DNA of 50,659 bases from Streptococcus minor DSM 17118 (GCF_000377005.1 NZ_AQYB01000025.1:1-50659), one strand, 5' to 3'. Shown: positions 23,596 through 33,656, counted from the first letter of the stretch. Program-made: numbers and translations. The notes: a model not told the origin generated them from the sequence alone.

Positions 23596-24213
23596 ATGCT
23601 GACAAAAAAAGATAAAATTTTAGACACATCGCTTCAACTGTTTATGAAGAAAGGATTTGATGCGACTTCTATTAGCGATATTTTATCCAAAACAGGCATC
23701 GCACGTGGTACACTCTACTACCACTTCGAATCAAAAGAAGCTATCATGGATGCGATTATTGAACGACTCCTTGACCAAGTTTTGAAAAAAATTGAAATTG
23801 TACTTGGTAATCCTCATTTGAGCCAATTTGAAAAATTTATAGCCTTCTTTTCTTCAATAAACTTGACACAGCTAACTGGTGATGAAGAAATTGTTGAGTA
23901 CTTTAATCAACCACAAAATGCTCTTTTTCACGAAAAAAGCAACCAACTGCTAATTGAAAAACTCTCTCCTGTTCTGACTCAGTTAATTGTCGAAGGGATT
24001 GAGACTGGACTGTTTGACACTCCTTATCCTGCTGAAACAGCTGAGCTTATTCTGGTGGGAATTACAGGATTTGTAGATAGTAAAGACTCACCAATAGGGC
24101 ATGAAAAATATATACGACGTATGGAGAGCTTCATCTATAATATCTCGTGTATGCTCGGTTTAACGCAATCTCATATTGATGAGATGAAGACATTATTTCT
24201 AGGAGAAGGATAA
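23596..24213 (+). CDS. TetR family repressor of the downstream exporters
   Basis: The 205-residue protein has the TetR N-terminal domain: KKDKILDTSLQLFMKKGFDA, ISDILSKTGIARGTLYYHF (recognition helix) and SKEAIMDAII. The C-terminal ligand domain is all-helical and unclassified. I chose ATG 23596 with AGGTGA about 8 bases upstream instead of an in-frame GTG at 23587 that has no Shine-Dalgarno. It is the first gene of a four-gene unit and has a matching palindrome at its promoter. The inducer is unknown; TetR-MFS-ABC sets often answer hydrophobic drugs or peptides. Confidence 0.93.
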   Translation: MLTKKDKILDTSLQLFMKKGFDATSISDILSKTGIARGTLYYHFESKEAIMDAIIERLLDQVLKKIEIVLGNPHLSQFEKFIAFFSSINLTQLTGDEEIVEYFNQPQNALFHEKSNQLLIEKLSPVLTQLIVEGIETGLFDTPYPAETAELILVGITGFVDSKDSPIGHEKYIRRMESFIYNISCMLGLTQSHIDEMKTLFLGEG

Positions 24214-24222
24214 GGTGGAAAC

Positions 24223-25521
24223 ATGAAGACAGGTTTTAAACAATTTCTTCTTTTATGGGGAACCAGTCTAGTATCTGCAACAGGTTCAGGTATGACTTCC
24301 TTTGCTTTGGGGATTTATATTTTCCAAGAAACGGGTTTGGCTAGTTTGACAGGTCTTCTGATTCTTTTGGGCTTTTTGCCTGGTTTATTATTGACCCCTT
24401 TTGCTGGTATTCTAGCAGATCGAATAGATCGTAGACTCTTGATGATGTTGGGAGATGGTCTCTCCATTTTAGGACTTGTGGTCATTCTTTTTTCTATTTT
24501 CTTCCTAGATAGCAAGCAACAAATCTGGGGAATTGGAAGTGGCGTAGCGATTAGCTCGGTATTCTCATCCTTTGTGGAACCAGCTTTTCGAGCAACGATT
24601 TCAGATCTACTGGATAAGGAGGATTTTTCAAGAGCTAGTGGATTAGTCCAACTGGTATCCAGCGCCCGTTACTTACTCTCTCCAATTTTGGCAGGTAGTA
24701 TTCTTAGCTTTACGAGCATTCATATCATTCTGATTATTGATATGCTGACCATTGTTCTAACTCTACCAGTAACCCATCTTGTCCGCAAAAAAATGATTGT
24801 TCAGTCTGAACAGGAAAACCATTCCATTCAAGAAGATTTTCATTTTGCTTTTCAGCTCCTTTACCAAAAGAAAGGAGTTTGGCTATTGGTGCTCTTTGGG
24901 ATTCTCGTCTCTTTTTGTCTAGGAGTTGTCCAAACCCTGATGGGACCGATTGTTCTAGCTTATGCTGATGCTCGTTTCTTAGGTTTTTTAACTACTTTTT
25001 CTAGTTGTGGTATGGTTGCAGCAGGTCTTTTTTTGGGAAAATACAAAATACGAAAACAGTTTGTTTCTGTATTGTCAGTATCCCTGCTTCTGGTCGGAAT
25101 AGCCATGATAGGTTTTTTCATCCGTGAAAATCGTAGTTTAACCTGTTTCTTTGGCTTTTCTCTCTTTGCTAGCCTAACTTTTTGCAATACAGCCCTTGAT
25201 TATCTGGTGCGCACGAACTTACCAAATCAGCACCAAGGAAAAGTTTGGGGCTTGATTGGCATTATCTCTCAAGCAGGCTATGTCGTGGCTTATGCAAGCA
25301 TTGGGCTTATTGCAGACTATCTTATTAAGCCTCTTTTGATGAAGAATGGTCCACTAGCTCCTAGTCTGGGAAAACTGATTGGGGTCGGGCCAGGAAGAGG
25401 AGCTGCCTTTACGGTCATCCTAGCTGGTCTACTTCTCATAGCAACTTCTTTCTTCTTCTCCCAAAACTATCATATCAAAGAATTGGAGGATGTTCATGCT
25501 CTGGAAACTCGTAAAAAATGA
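24223..25521 (+). CDS. Major facilitator superfamily exporter
   Basis: The 432-residue integral membrane protein has about twelve hydrophobic segments. It carries the family loop between helices 2 and 3 (ADRIDRRLLMMLGDGLS), with N-terminal FALGIYIFQETGLASLTG typical of drug-exporting MFS proteins of Gram-positives (MefA/macrolide-efflux-like subgroup). It is transcribed with the TetR gene (9-base gap) and overlaps the ABC permease. Substrate unknown; drug or peptide export is inference. The C-terminus is a short charged tail, ELEDVHALETRKK. Confidence 0.9.
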   Translation: MKTGFKQFLLLWGTSLVSATGSGMTSFALGIYIFQETGLASLTGLLILLGFLPGLLLTPFAGILADRIDRRLLMMLGDGLSILGLVVILFSIFFLDSKQQIWGIGSGVAISSVFSSFVEPAFRATISDLLDKEDFSRASGLVQLVSSARYLLSPILAGSILSFTSIHIILIIDMLTIVLTLPVTHLVRKKMIVQSEQENHSIQEDFHFAFQLLYQKKGVWLLVLFGILVSFCLGVVQTLMGPIVLAYADARFLGFLTTFSSCGMVAAGLFLGKYKIRKQFVSVLSVSLLLVGIAMIGFFIRENRSLTCFFGFSLFASLTFCNTALDYLVRTNLPNQHQGKVWGLIGIISQAGYVVAYASIGLIADYLIKPLLMKNGPLAPSLGKLIGVGPGRGAAFTVILAGLLLIATSFFFSQNYHIKELEDVHALETRKK

Positions 25522-27796
25522 TCTGCGACATCAACCTCTACAAACCTTTAATATCGCTTTCTTTATCTTCTTAGCTGTGACATTTTTGGCTACTGCAAGT
25601 CAACTAACCGTTCACCTCACGAATTCTATCAATCAACTGGTTACCTCTGCGAAGACACCACATATCTTACAGATGCACACTGGTGATTTGAATAGAAAAC
25701 GACTAGAAGAATTTGTGGAAAAGCACCAAGAAATCAGTGATTACCAAGTCCTGAACTTTTTAAATATTGACAATACTGAACTGTCTATCAACGGCCACTC
25801 TCTAAAGGACTCTGTTTATGACAACGGTTTTTCTGTTCAAAGTCCACATTTTGACTTCCTACAGGATTTGGATGGGCAGCTGATTGAAGCTGAACCTGGT
25901 CAGGTTTATGTACCCATTTTCTACTATATCAGTAAGCAGATGAAACTGGGAGATCGTTTAACCATTGGCGATCGAGAACTAGAGGTTGTTGGCTTTGTCA
26001 GAGATTCCCAAATGAATTCCTCTTTATCTGTTTCGCGTCGTTTTGTCATCAGTCAGGAAGACTATGCTGTCCTTGAACAAATGGGAAGTGTAGAATACTT
26101 GATTGAATTTCGCCTCTACGACTTGGCTGATTCATCAAAAATCGAAACAGCTTATAACCAGGCTGGCCTAGAAGCAGATGGCCCACCACTCCTGACCTAC
26201 ACTCTCTTTCAGCTCATCAACGCCTTCTCAGATGGCATGACCATTCTAGCTTTAATTGTCATCAGTCTGCTCATCATCCTCATAGCTTTATTCTCTATCC
26301 GATTAACCTTATTAGCTAAACTCGAAGAAGATTACCGAGAACTATCCATTCTAAAAGCTATTGGTATTCCTCTTAGAAACATTCAACGTCTCTTTCTAAG
26401 CAAGTATCTCATCGTAGCTGGTCTTGCTAGCTCCCTTGGATTTCTAGCTTCCTTTGGGGTCAAACAGCCTCTACTCGTAAATATGAAGATTTTCTTTGGT
26501 GAAAGTCAGGCTACAATTTGGACCTATTTATTGGCCTTAGCTATCAGTCTTCTGGTTTTCTCCATTATTGCCTTTAGCATGGGACGCTTAGCCAAACAAC
26601 TAAAATACCTGAGTCTCAATCCTGATCAAATTCACGAAAGAGAAGTACTTTCACCACGTTTTGGTTCCTTACCCCACATTTTACAGCTAGCACTAGCTGA
26701 CCTATGGGCTCGTAAAAAAATCTATACTACCATGCTGTCAGTATTTGTTCTCTCACTATTTGTAGTTCTTTTACCTATGTCCATCTACTCTACAATTTCC
26801 CACCCTAGTTTTATAAACTACTTGGGTTTGGGAAACTACGATATTCGAGTGGATTTATCTCAAATTTCTGGCAAGGAAAAAGAAGTAGAACAGCTGATTT
26901 CCGAGCTAGAAACTGACTCCCTCATTCAAAAAATCTCTGTTTATCGCTCCTATATGCTAGATTACAAAACGGAAACAGGCAATAAACAAAAACTTTGGGT
27001 TGATACAGGAAATCAGAAAGACTTTTCTATCAAATACATCAAGGGACATGCTCCAACTACAGATGACCAGATTTCTCTATCCAAGTTAAGGGCCGACGAC
27101 ATGGAGAAAAAAGTCGGAGATCAGATACCCATGCTCATCAATGGTCAAGAGAAAAACATCACCATTTCTGGCATTTACTCCGATTTAACCAATGGTGGTA
27201 AGACAGCCAAAGCTTCCTTCCCTGTAGAACATCAAGAAGCAGTTTGGATAATCATTCCTATCACCCTGAAAACCGAAACATCTAGTCAGGACTTTATCAA
27301 AGCTTATCAGGACCGCTATACCTTCGCCAAATTCTCTGATATTGAAAGCTATCGCAACCAGATTTTTGGCTCTACTATCCAAATGGTTTCCACTATCAGC
27401 TGGTGGGCCTTTGCTGGAGCTATCTTCCTAGTTTTACTGATTACCAGCCTCTTCATTCGTATGCTCTTTATCAAAGATTTAAGTCAGACTGCCCTACTCA
27501 AGGCTATCGGTTTTTCTAACAAGCAGATTCAATTGCAATACGTGATCACTTCTAGCTTAATCTTAATTCTAAGCTTAGTGATAGGTAACTTTTTTGCACT
27601 GACAGTAGGGGATTCAATTGCCTCACTCCTACTGTCTACGATTGGTATAGCAGGTGTGACCTTTATCCACAATCCACTTCTCACTCTTCTTTTAATACCG
27701 CTTTCCATTCTGACTGCTAGTCTCTTAGCAACAAGAGTGGCTATCTCAGACCTACATCATTTTAATATCTCGCAACTCATCAAGGAGGACAACTAA
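25496..27796 (+). CDS. FtsX-type ABC transporter permease
   Basis: The 766-residue membrane protein has two FtsX domains. After a first helix (residues about 20-40) comes an extracytoplasmic domain, three helices near 255-375 and a second helix at about 415-435. A second large extracytoplasmic domain and three final helices follow. This is the BceB/MacB-like permease plan, used for antimicrobial peptide or lipid-linked substrates. I chose ATG 25496 because GGAGG lies 6 bases upstream; an ATG at 25490 abuts it. It overlaps the MFS gene by 26 bases and pairs with the ATPase that follows after one base. Confidence 0.9.
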   Translation: MLWKLVKNDLRHQPLQTFNIAFFIFLAVTFLATASQLTVHLTNSINQLVTSAKTPHILQMHTGDLNRKRLEEFVEKHQEISDYQVLNFLNIDNTELSINGHSLKDSVYDNGFSVQSPHFDFLQDLDGQLIEAEPGQVYVPIFYYISKQMKLGDRLTIGDRELEVVGFVRDSQMNSSLSVSRRFVISQEDYAVLEQMGSVEYLIEFRLYDLADSSKIETAYNQAGLEADGPPLLTYTLFQLINAFSDGMTILALIVISLLIILIALFSIRLTLLAKLEEDYRELSILKAIGIPLRNIQRLFLSKYLIVAGLASSLGFLASFGVKQPLLVNMKIFFGESQATIWTYLLALAISLLVFSIIAFSMGRLAKQLKYLSLNPDQIHEREVLSPRFGSLPHILQLALADLWARKKIYTTMLSVFVLSLFVVLLPMSIYSTISHPSFINYLGLGNYDIRVDLSQISGKEKEVEQLISELETDSLIQKISVYRSYMLDYKTETGNKQKLWVDTGNQKDFSIKYIKGHAPTTDDQISLSKLRADDMEKKVGDQIPMLINGQEKNITISGIYSDLTNGGKTAKASFPVEHQEAVWIIIPITLKTETSSQDFIKAYQDRYTFAKFSDIESYRNQIFGSTIQMVSTISWWAFAGAIFLVLLITSLFIRMLFIKDLSQTALLKAIGFSNKQIQLQYVITSSLILILSLVIGNFFALTVGDSIASLLLSTIGIAGVTFIHNPLLTLLLIPLSILTASLLATRVAISDLHHFNISQLIKEDN

Positions 27797-27797
27797 T

Positions 27798-28529
27798 ATG
27801 ATTTTACAAGGAAAATCAATCTTTAAATCATTCGGAAGAGGTGAGGCCATCACTCCGGTCCTAAAGGGTGTTGATATGAACTTGGAAGTTGGTGAGTTTG
27901 TGACCATCATAGGAAAATCAGGTTGTGGCAAGTCAACCCTACTCAACATTTTGTCCACTTTGGATCAAACTGATAAAGGACAAGTTCTCTTCGAAGGTAG
28001 GGATATCAGCCAACTATCTGATGACCAAGCAGCCAAGCTTCGCTTAGAATCCTTCGGATTTGTTTTCCAAATGCCCCGTATGGTTAAAAACTTGACGATT
28101 TTAGATAACATTCTCCTACCATCTTTGACCTACAAGAAGAACAAGGAAGAAGCTAAGAAACACGCCCTCGCTCTGATGGAGGAAATCGGTATTTCAGATT
28201 TGGCGAATAAACGAATTTCCCAAGTGTCGGGTGGTCAGCTGCAACGAGCTGGTATCTGCCGTGCTCTCATCAACAATCCCAGTCTGATTTTTGCGGACGA
28301 GCCGACTGGCGCACTAGATTCAAAAAGTAGTCAAGAAGTGATGAAACTATTTAACCACTATCACAAGGCTGGAAAAACCATTCTGATGGTAACCCATGAC
28401 ATGACCCTAGCTGCTAAATCTCAACGGGTTCTACTCATGAAAGATGGTTCTATCCAGGCAAATCTGACCATGGGGACCTCCGAGGAGGACAACCTCATTC
28501 TTCTGCAAAGCTGTATGAACAAGATCTAA
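27798..28529 (+). CDS. ABC transporter ATP-binding protein (MacB/LolD type)
   Basis: The 243-residue ATPase has Walker A GKSGCGKST, the Q-loop GFVFQMPRMV, the signature VSGGQLQRAGICRAL, Walker B LIFADEPTGALD and the switch His in MVTHDMTLA. This belongs to the family that powers FtsX permeases. It starts one base after the permease stop with AAGGAGG well placed, so the two form one transporter. With the MFS and TetR genes it makes a resistance-type operon. No terminator was found immediately after it; the rplS promoter follows at 28582. Confidence 0.95.
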   Translation: MILQGKSIFKSFGRGEAITPVLKGVDMNLEVGEFVTIIGKSGCGKSTLLNILSTLDQTDKGQVLFEGRDISQLSDDQAAKLRLESFGFVFQMPRMVKNLTILDNILLPSLTYKKNKEEAKKHALALMEEIGISDLANKRISQVSGGQLQRAGICRALINNPSLIFADEPTGALDSKSSQEVMKLFNHYHKAGKTILMVTHDMTLAAKSQRVLLMKDGSIQANLTMGTSEEDNLILLQSCMNKI

Positions 28530-28581
28530 GCATACATAGATTACAAACCGGATAAAACAGTGAGATTTTAATGATTTTTAC

Positions 28582-28610
28582 TTTACAAAGAAACGAGACT
28601 TTAGTATAAT
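28582..28610 (+). promoter_or_regulatory. rplS promoter
   Basis: TTTACA (28582-28587), a 17-base spacer and TATAAT (28605-28610) make a strong sigma-A promoter ahead of the L19 leader. Confidence 0.85.
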
Positions 28611-28676
28611 ATCTTTTGTGTGTAATGGACACACAAAAATACAGTTTATCCGCTGGGTTTAAAAGCACCTATGATT
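28611..28676 (+). ncRNA. L19-type ribosomal protein leader
   Basis: The untranslated leader opens with a 10-bp hairpin (TTTTGTGTGT and ACACACAAAA at 28614-28623 and 28629-28638). TTATCCGCTGGGTTT and a tract before the Shine-Dalgarno follow. A conserved leader (L19_leader) precedes rplS in many Firmicutes and lets bL19 autoregulate. I see the hairpin; assignment to the class is from position and family knowledge. Confidence 0.6.
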
Positions 28677-28696
28677 GACAAAGATAGGAGAAAAAA

Positions 28697-29044
28697 ATGA
28701 ATCCATTAATCCAAAGTTTGACAGAAGGTCAACTTCGTACTGATATCCCATCATTCCGTCCCGGTGACACTGTCCGCGTTCATGCGAAAGTTGTCGAAGG
28801 TACTCGCGAGCGTATCCAGATCTTTGAAGGCGTTGTTATCGCTCGTAAGGGTCAAGGTATCTCAGAAATGTACACTGTTCGTAAGATTTCTGGTGGTATC
28901 GGTGTAGAACGTACATTCCCAATCCACACTCCACGTGTTGACAAGATTGAGGTTGTTCGTTACGGTAAAGTACGTCGTGCTAAATTGTACTACTTGCGTG
29001 CCCTTCAAGGTAAAGCTGCACGTATCAAAGAAATTCGTAAATAA
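28697..29044 (+). CDS. rplS: Ribosomal protein bL19
   Basis: The 115-residue protein starts [20 protein letters not shown] and has the family core [31 protein letters not shown] and [12 protein letters not shown]. It lies at the 30S/50S interface of the large subunit. Length and sequence are normal. Shine-Dalgarno TAGGAGA is in place. It is monocistronic, with its own promoter, leader and a strong terminator. Confidence 0.98.
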   Translation: MNPLIQSLTEGQLRTDIPSFRPGDTVRVHAKVVEGTRERIQIFEGVVIARKGQGISEMYTVRKISGGIGVERTFPIHTPRVDKIEVVRYGKVRRAKLYYLRALQGKAARIKEIRK

Positions 29045-29054
29045 GCGTATTTCA

Positions 29055-29082
29055 AAACTCTCCAAACAGATTTGGAGAGTTT
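29055..29082 (+). terminator. rplS terminator
   Basis: AAACTCTCCAAA and TTTGGAGAGTTT form a 12-bp perfect stem with a 4-base loop, followed by T-run. Confidence 0.92.
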
Positions 29083-29112
29083 TTTGCTATATTATATATA
29101 GTTAACAAAAGA

Positions 29113-29147
29113 AAAACGAGCGTCTCCAAACTGGATTTGCTCGTTTT
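29113..29147. terminator. Second terminator, probably for the leftward rapZ-yvcK-whiA unit
   Basis: AAAACGAGC (29113-29121) and GCTCGTTTT (29139-29147) pair around an 17-base loop. On the minus strand five or more T follow, so it fits the end of whiA. It can act in both directions. Confidence 0.75.
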
Positions 29148-29184
29148 TTCATAGCTAAGCGAATATTAGTTCAGCATATTCTGT

Positions 29185-30102
29185 TTACAATTCATCTGCA
29201 ATCTTGTTAATTTTACGAAGACGATGGTTAACACCCGATTTGGTGATGGGGTGTCTGAGACTATCAGCTAACTGCTGGATGGAATAATCGGGATGCTGTA
29301 GCCGTAACTGGGCCACTTCTTGCAGGTCAATTGGAAGCTGTTCTAACCCTATAGTATCTATGATTTTAGCAATATTATTGATGGTTTTTACGCTAGCGGT
29401 GACCGTTCTGGCAATATTGGCAGTCTCGGCGTTGTTAGCCCGATTGAGGTCATTTCTGGTTTCCCGCAGAAGCTTAACATTTTCAAACTCAATTTTAGCC
29501 TCATCCGCTCCAATCACTAACAGAAAATCCATGATGTCTTCCGCCCGCTGCAGGTAGGTAATGGTCCCCTTACTACGCTCGATGACCTTAGCATCTAGGA
29601 GAAACTGTTGCAACAGTTTTGCCAAATCATGGGCATGATCACTGTAGATAGAAGCGATTTCTAGTTGGTACTTACCTTTCTCGGGATCCTTGACAGAACC
29701 ACTGGCCAAAAATGCGCCTCGTAGATAGGCTTGACTCCACTGGTCATTGTCCAAGATTGCTTGCGAGATTCCTGTCTCGATGCCAAAAAAATTATCTGCT
29801 AGATACAAATCATCGAGGATAGTATTGACATCCCTGTCTACAAATACCGTATAAACACGGTTTTTTCGTAAATTAGTCTTCTGATAGTGGCGAATGTCCC
29901 CCTTAACTTGGTAGAAATGGAGAATGAGTTCATAGATATGACGGGCTACCTTGGCATTCTCAGTAGAGATAGAGAGAGTCAGACCTGTAGAGGCTAATCC
30001 CAAACTTCCAGCTAGCTTAATGATGGCTGCTAGTTCACTCTTTACAGCCTGATGATATCCATGACTCAGGACCTCTTCCTTCACTTGAACCGTAAAACTC
30101 AT
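29185..30102 (-). CDS. whiA: WhiA family DNA-binding protein
   Basis: The 305-residue protein joins an N-terminal LAGLIDADG-like fold, which has lost nuclease residues, to a C-terminal helix-turn-helix ([31 protein letters not shown]). In Firmicutes WhiA affects cell division and chromosome segregation, acting with the Z-ring system. It is the last gene of the rapZ-yvcK-whiA operon and overlaps yvcK by 4 bases. Sequence is complete and normal in length. Confidence 0.95.
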   Translation of the reverse strand: MSFTVQVKEEVLSHGYHQAVKSELAAIIKLAGSLGLASTGLTLSISTENAKVARHIYELILHFYQVKGDIRHYQKTNLRKNRVYTVFVDRDVNTILDDLYLADNFFGIETGISQAILDNDQWSQAYLRGAFLASGSVKDPEKGKYQLEIASIYSDHAHDLAKLLQQFLLDAKVIERSKGTITYLQRAEDIMDFLLVIGADEAKIEFENVKLLRETRNDLNRANNAETANIARTVTASVKTINNIAKIIDTIGLEQLPIDLQEVAQLRLQHPDYSIQQLADSLRHPITKSGVNHRLRKINKIADEL

Positions 30103-31073
30103 GAGCGCACCTGGATGATTTTTAATAATTCTTCTACCACCAAATCTCCATCATGGAAGGCTCCACCCTTTTCCAAACGCAGAAAATTAGATGAAATGAC
30201 TCGTTCGGCCTGTGCCTGAAGGCCCATAAAATCATGCTTTACCTGAACCAAATACTCATCAAATTGGTTTGTATCCATATAATCCTTTGGAACTGGTTCC
30301 ACATTAACTAATACTATATCCACAAAATGTTGACCTAAATGGTCATTTAGAACCCGGACATGATCTGCATCGCTGAAAAATTCTGTCTCTCCTCGTTGGG
30401 TCATAATATTGCAGACATAGGTCACCTGAGCCTTGGTCCCACAAAGAGCTTGTCCGATTTCAGGAATCATAAGATTGGGTAAAATTGAGGTAAATAAAGA
30501 ACCAGGGCCTAGGACAATCATGTCACTTTCCATAATGGCTGCAACCACCTTACGACTGGCAGTTGGCTCATCATCATTGTAAGAATTGGTTACATAGACA
30601 TGATCAATCATCCCCTTATAGCCTGCAATCTTACTCTCACCAGCCACTTCATGACCATCTGCAAATACAGCATGAAGAGTCAAGGCATTGTCACTAGAAG
30701 GATAAATCTTACCTGTTGTATGGAAAAACTTGGTCAGAAGTTGCATAGCATTATAGGTAGAACCCTGCATTTCAGAAATACCAGCAATCAAGAGATTCCC
30801 CAGAGGGTGACCAGCCAAGGCTCCGTCTGATTCTGCAAAACGGTACTGAAAAATTTGTTCATAGAGTTTAGGCATATCTGATAGGGCTAAAAGCACATTG
30901 CGTAAGTCACCTGGAGGTGTCACTTGCAAGGCTTGGCGAATCTCACCTGAGGAACCTCCATCATCCGCCACCGTGACAATAGCCGTGATGTCCACATCCT
31001 TATCACGTAGACTTTTGAGAATGACAGGGATACCTGTTCCTCCTCCTATTACAGTGATTCTCGGTTTTCTCAT
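30099..31073 (-). CDS. yvcK: YvcK/CofD-family protein (gluconeogenesis factor)
   Basis: The 324-residue protein has the CofD-like Rossmann fold: [16 protein letters not shown] at the N-terminus, [15 protein letters not shown], and [12 protein letters not shown]. YvcK binds UDP-GlcNAc-type sugars and controls cell-wall synthesis and growth on gluconeogenic carbon. In Streptococcus it is a membrane-organising target of StkP-type kinases. It overlaps both neighbours by 4 bases. Confidence 0.95.
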   Translation of the reverse strand: MRKPRITVIGGGTGIPVILKSLRDKDVDITAIVTVADDGGSSGEIRQALQVTPPGDLRNVLLALSDMPKLYEQIFQYRFAESDGALAGHPLGNLLIAGISEMQGSTYNAMQLLTKFFHTTGKIYPSSDNALTLHAVFADGHEVAGESKIAGYKGMIDHVYVTNSYNDDEPTASRKVVAAIMESDMIVLGPGSLFTSILPNLMIPEIGQALCGTKAQVTYVCNIMTQRGETEFFSDADHVRVLNDHLGQHFVDIVLVNVEPVPKDYMDTNQFDEYLVQVKHDFMGLQAQAERVISSNFLRLEKGGAFHDGDLVVEELLKIIQVRS

Positions 31074-31957
31074 GAGCGATTAACAGTTTCCTTTCGTCTA
31101 TCCTTATCACGATGGCTACGATTCACCACCCAATTTTTTTCCAAGTCGTCTGCTAAACGTTTGGCAAAGGCTACACTACGATGCTGACCACCTGTACAAC
31201 CAATAGCAATGGTCAACACAGATTTTCCTTCCTTACGATAACCCGGCAAGATTGGCTCAATTAGACCGATCAGATGCTTGTAAAATTCCTCGGATTCCTC
31301 ATGTTCCATGACATAATGATAAACATCCGCATCCAGACCAGTCAGATTGCGCAATTCTGGCCTATAGTAAGGGTTTGGTAAAAAGCGAACATCAAAAACC
31401 AGATCTGCATCCAGAGGTAAGCCGTATTTGAAACCAAATGACACCACCTCAACACGAAAACCGGATTGTTCATTTTGTCCAGCAAACTGGTCAGAAATTT
31501 TCTGCCGTAACATCCGTGGTGTTAACTCACTAGTATCAATCACATTTTGGCTCATGTTTTTCAAGGGGGCCAGGAGCTCACGCTCTAAATGAATACCATC
31601 CAAAACCCGACCACCAGGTGCTAATGGGTGGCTTCGTCTTGTCTCCTTATAGCGAGCCACCAACTCACTATCGGTCGCATCTAGAAACAAAATCTTGAAA
31701 TCTAAATCCTGAGCCGATTCAACTTGGTCTAGCACTTCTCGGATTTCGGTAAAGAAGGAACGACTCCGCATATCTACTACCATGGCAATCTTATCGTTAT
31801 CCTGACTATGGCGAATCAGCTCGATAAATTTCGGAACCAAGGTTGGGGGCATGTTATCAATGGTAAAGTACCCCAAATCTTCAAAAGATTGAATGGCAAC
31901 AGTCTTACCTGCGCCACTCATCCCAGTCACAATAACCAAATGAATCTTTTCAGTCAT
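31070..31957 (-). CDS. rapZ: RapZ-family RNase adapter / nucleotide-binding protein
   Basis: The 295-residue protein starts [19 protein letters not shown]; the ATG at 31957 has AAGGAGAG upstream and gives the normal length. An N-terminal extension to 32026 is not supported. Walker A is GMSGAGKT, and the C-terminal domain has [19 protein letters not shown]. In Gram-positives this family (YvcJ) hydrolyses nucleotides and affects competence and cell-wall balance. It is the first gene of the rapZ-yvcK-whiA operon, with an extended -10 promoter (TGATATAAT) at 32079-32071. Confidence 0.95.
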   Translation of the reverse strand: MTEKIHLVIVTGMSGAGKTVAIQSFEDLGYFTIDNMPPTLVPKFIELIRHSQDNDKIAMVVDMRSRSFFTEIREVLDQVESAQDLDFKILFLDATDSELVARYKETRRSHPLAPGGRVLDGIHLERELLAPLKNMSQNVIDTSELTPRMLRQKISDQFAGQNEQSGFRVEVVSFGFKYGLPLDADLVFDVRFLPNPYYRPELRNLTGLDADVYHYVMEHEESEEFYKHLIGLIEPILPGYRKEGKSVLTIAIGCTGGQHRSVAFAKRLADDLEKNWVVNRSHRDKDRRKETVNRS

Positions 31958-32070
31958 ACTACTCTCCTTTGTTATCACTTTCTTCTCTTGAAAAGATCGA
32001 TAGATGAGAAAGGCCATTTCCTTCACTCCTGACTATGCTCATCAAGGACAAACGATTTCCTTATCAGCTC

Positions 32071-32079
32071 ATTATATCA
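32071..32079 (-). promoter_or_regulatory. rapZ operon promoter (extended -10)
   Basis: On the minus strand TGATATAAT is at 32079-32071, about 115 bases before rapZ. It begins directly after the terminator of ridA. Confidence 0.6.
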
Positions 32080-32082
32080 TAA

Positions 32083-32157
32083 AAAACCTGCCCAATGAAC
32101 CTCTCCAAAATCTAGATACAGCATCTAAGGAATTGGTACAGTTCATAATGCAGGTTG
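32083..32157 (-). terminator. Terminator after ridA
   Basis: On the minus strand AACCTGC and ATGAAC pair with GGTTCAT and GCAGGTT in nested order across a 70-base segment, followed by six T. It is a long, interrupted hairpin. Confidence 0.65.
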
Positions 32158-32165
32158 TCTATATC

Positions 32166-32543
32166 TTATTCCACTTCGGCAATGACTTCAATCTCCACCT
32201 TAACATCACGCGGAAGACGAGCAACTTCCACTGCTGAACGTGCTGGAAATTCTCCTTGAAAAGCCGTTGCATAAACTTCATTAAAAGCCACAAAATCATC
32301 CATATCCGCTAAGAAGCAGGTCGTTTTGACTATGTGGTCGAAGTCTGTACCTGCTGCTGTTAGGATAGCTGCAATATTTTTCAAGACCTGCTCTGTCTGC
32401 TCTTGAATGGTTTCACCGACCACTTGTCCTGTTTCTGGTGAGAGTGGCACTTGACCACTGGCAAACAAAAGATTGCCCACAACTTTTCCTTGTACGTATG
32501 GCCCAATAGCTGCTGGAGCCTTATCTGTCTGAATGATTTTCAT
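32166..32543 (-). CDS. ridA: RidA family reactive enamine/imine deaminase
   Basis: The 125-residue protein starts MKIIQTDKAPAAIGPYVQG. It has the key Arg in the FPARSAVEVARLPRDVKVEIE C-terminal region and the GPYVQG Tyr. RidA hydrolyses 2-aminoacrylate and related enamines made by PLP enzymes, forming trimers in the cytoplasm. It follows the alcohol dehydrogenase gene by about 21 bases and is probably co-transcribed. Normal length. Confidence 0.96.
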   Translation of the reverse strand: MKIIQTDKAPAAIGPYVQGKVVGNLLFASGQVPLSPETGQVVGETIQEQTEQVLKNIAAILTAAGTDFDHIVKTTCFLADMDDFVAFNEVYATAFQGEFPARSAVEVARLPRDVKVEIEVIAEVE

Positions 32544-32564
32544 AAGCTTACTCTTTCTATATTC

Positions 32565-33656
32565 CTATTTTAATCCTTGACCAAACTGATCTGCCAACCG
32601 GATGGCTACTGCTAACTGTTCAGTATCAAACGGTGTATTTCTATACTCTGCTGTTGATTTAGTGTATTCGACAATAGCTGGGATATCTTCCTGCGTCAAA
32701 CTCATGTCTGCCAAAGTCAATGGTAAACCAAGATCCTTATTAAAGGCCGCTACTTTAGCCAATTGGTCCTGCTCATCAAAGTAGGCATGTAAGACCATCA
32801 CACCAAAGGCTACAATCGCCCCGTGCAAGTGCTTGCGACTAGCTCTGATAACAGTTGTGCCATTGTAGAATGCATGGGCATGACAGGTCGTCAAATCAAA
32901 ATTGGGCTGAACCACCATATTGGAAGCATAGGCGGTGGAAATAATGATCGCTAACACAACTTCTTCAACCGCTGCACTAACCCGATTCTCCCTGACATCT
33001 TCCATAGCTTGATGGGAATACTTATAAAGAGAATCAAGGGAGGACTGGGCGATAGCCCGGCCCAAAACGGCAATGTGAGGGGGTTCAAATCCCCGACCAA
33101 TAGCCTCTTGCATGGTCCTAGTCACTTCTGGACCTTTGGAAATTCCATCTCCTATTCCCGCCCAGAAGTACTCATTTGGTGCTTCTGCTATGATGCGAGT
33201 GTTGATAAAAGTATGGATAGCTGGTCCCGTAATTTCGTAAAAATCAAAGGCATGCTCTTCTGTATAGATGACTGCCAAGCCTGTCCCAGCAGCACAGGTG
33301 GAGCAGATGGTTGGCACGGTCACCAGCCTCTTGCCTAACTTTTTAGCTACCATCTTGGTCGTATCTAGAGCCTGACCACCGCCAACACCGATGATGACAT
33401 CAGCCACCTGAACCTCTTCACGATTGGTTAGGGTTTGGATATTGGCCATGGTAGCTGCCTTGCCATAGACAAAGCTCCCTGTCACTGAAATTCCAGCCTC
33501 CTGTAAAATAGTCACTATTTCATCTTCAACAGCAAAGAGAGCTTTTTCACCACCAATCAAGACGACTGATTGGGCCCCATAAGTGTCTAGAATCTCTGGC
33601 ATTTCTAGAAAACAATCTGGGCCGTAGGAATAATTACTTAGTTTTTGTGTGGACAA
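32565..33656 (-). CDS. Iron-containing alcohol dehydrogenase family protein (glycerol dehydrogenase-like)
   Basis: The protein of about 363 residues has the NAD-binding GVGGGQALDTTK and STCAAGTGLAVIY. Metal ligands are in IGDGISKGPE and the His-containing CHAHAFYNGT and HLHGAIVAFG. It belongs to the GldA/type III alcohol dehydrogenase fold; the substrate is not clear. I take TTG 33656 as the start (MSTQKLSNYSYG) because AAAGGAG lies 7 bases upstream. An extension to 33689 would run into the asnS terminator. It precedes ridA in one transcript. Confidence 0.85.
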   Translation of the reverse strand: MSTQKLSNYSYGPDCFLEMPEILDTYGAQSVVLIGGEKALFAVEDEIVTILQEAGISVTGSFVYGKAATMANIQTLTNREEVQVADVIIGVGGGQALDTTKMVAKKLGKRLVTVPTICSTCAAGTGLAVIYTEEHAFDFYEITGPAIHTFINTRIIAEAPNEYFWAGIGDGISKGPEVTRTMQEAIGRGFEPPHIAVLGRAIAQSSLDSLYKYSHQAMEDVRENRVSAAVEEVVLAIIISTAYASNMVVQPNFDLTTCHAHAFYNGTTVIRASRKHLHGAIVAFGVMVLHAYFDEQDQLAKVAAFNKDLGLPLTLADMSLTQEDIPAIVEYTKSTAEYRNTPFDTEQLAVAIRLADQFGQGLK

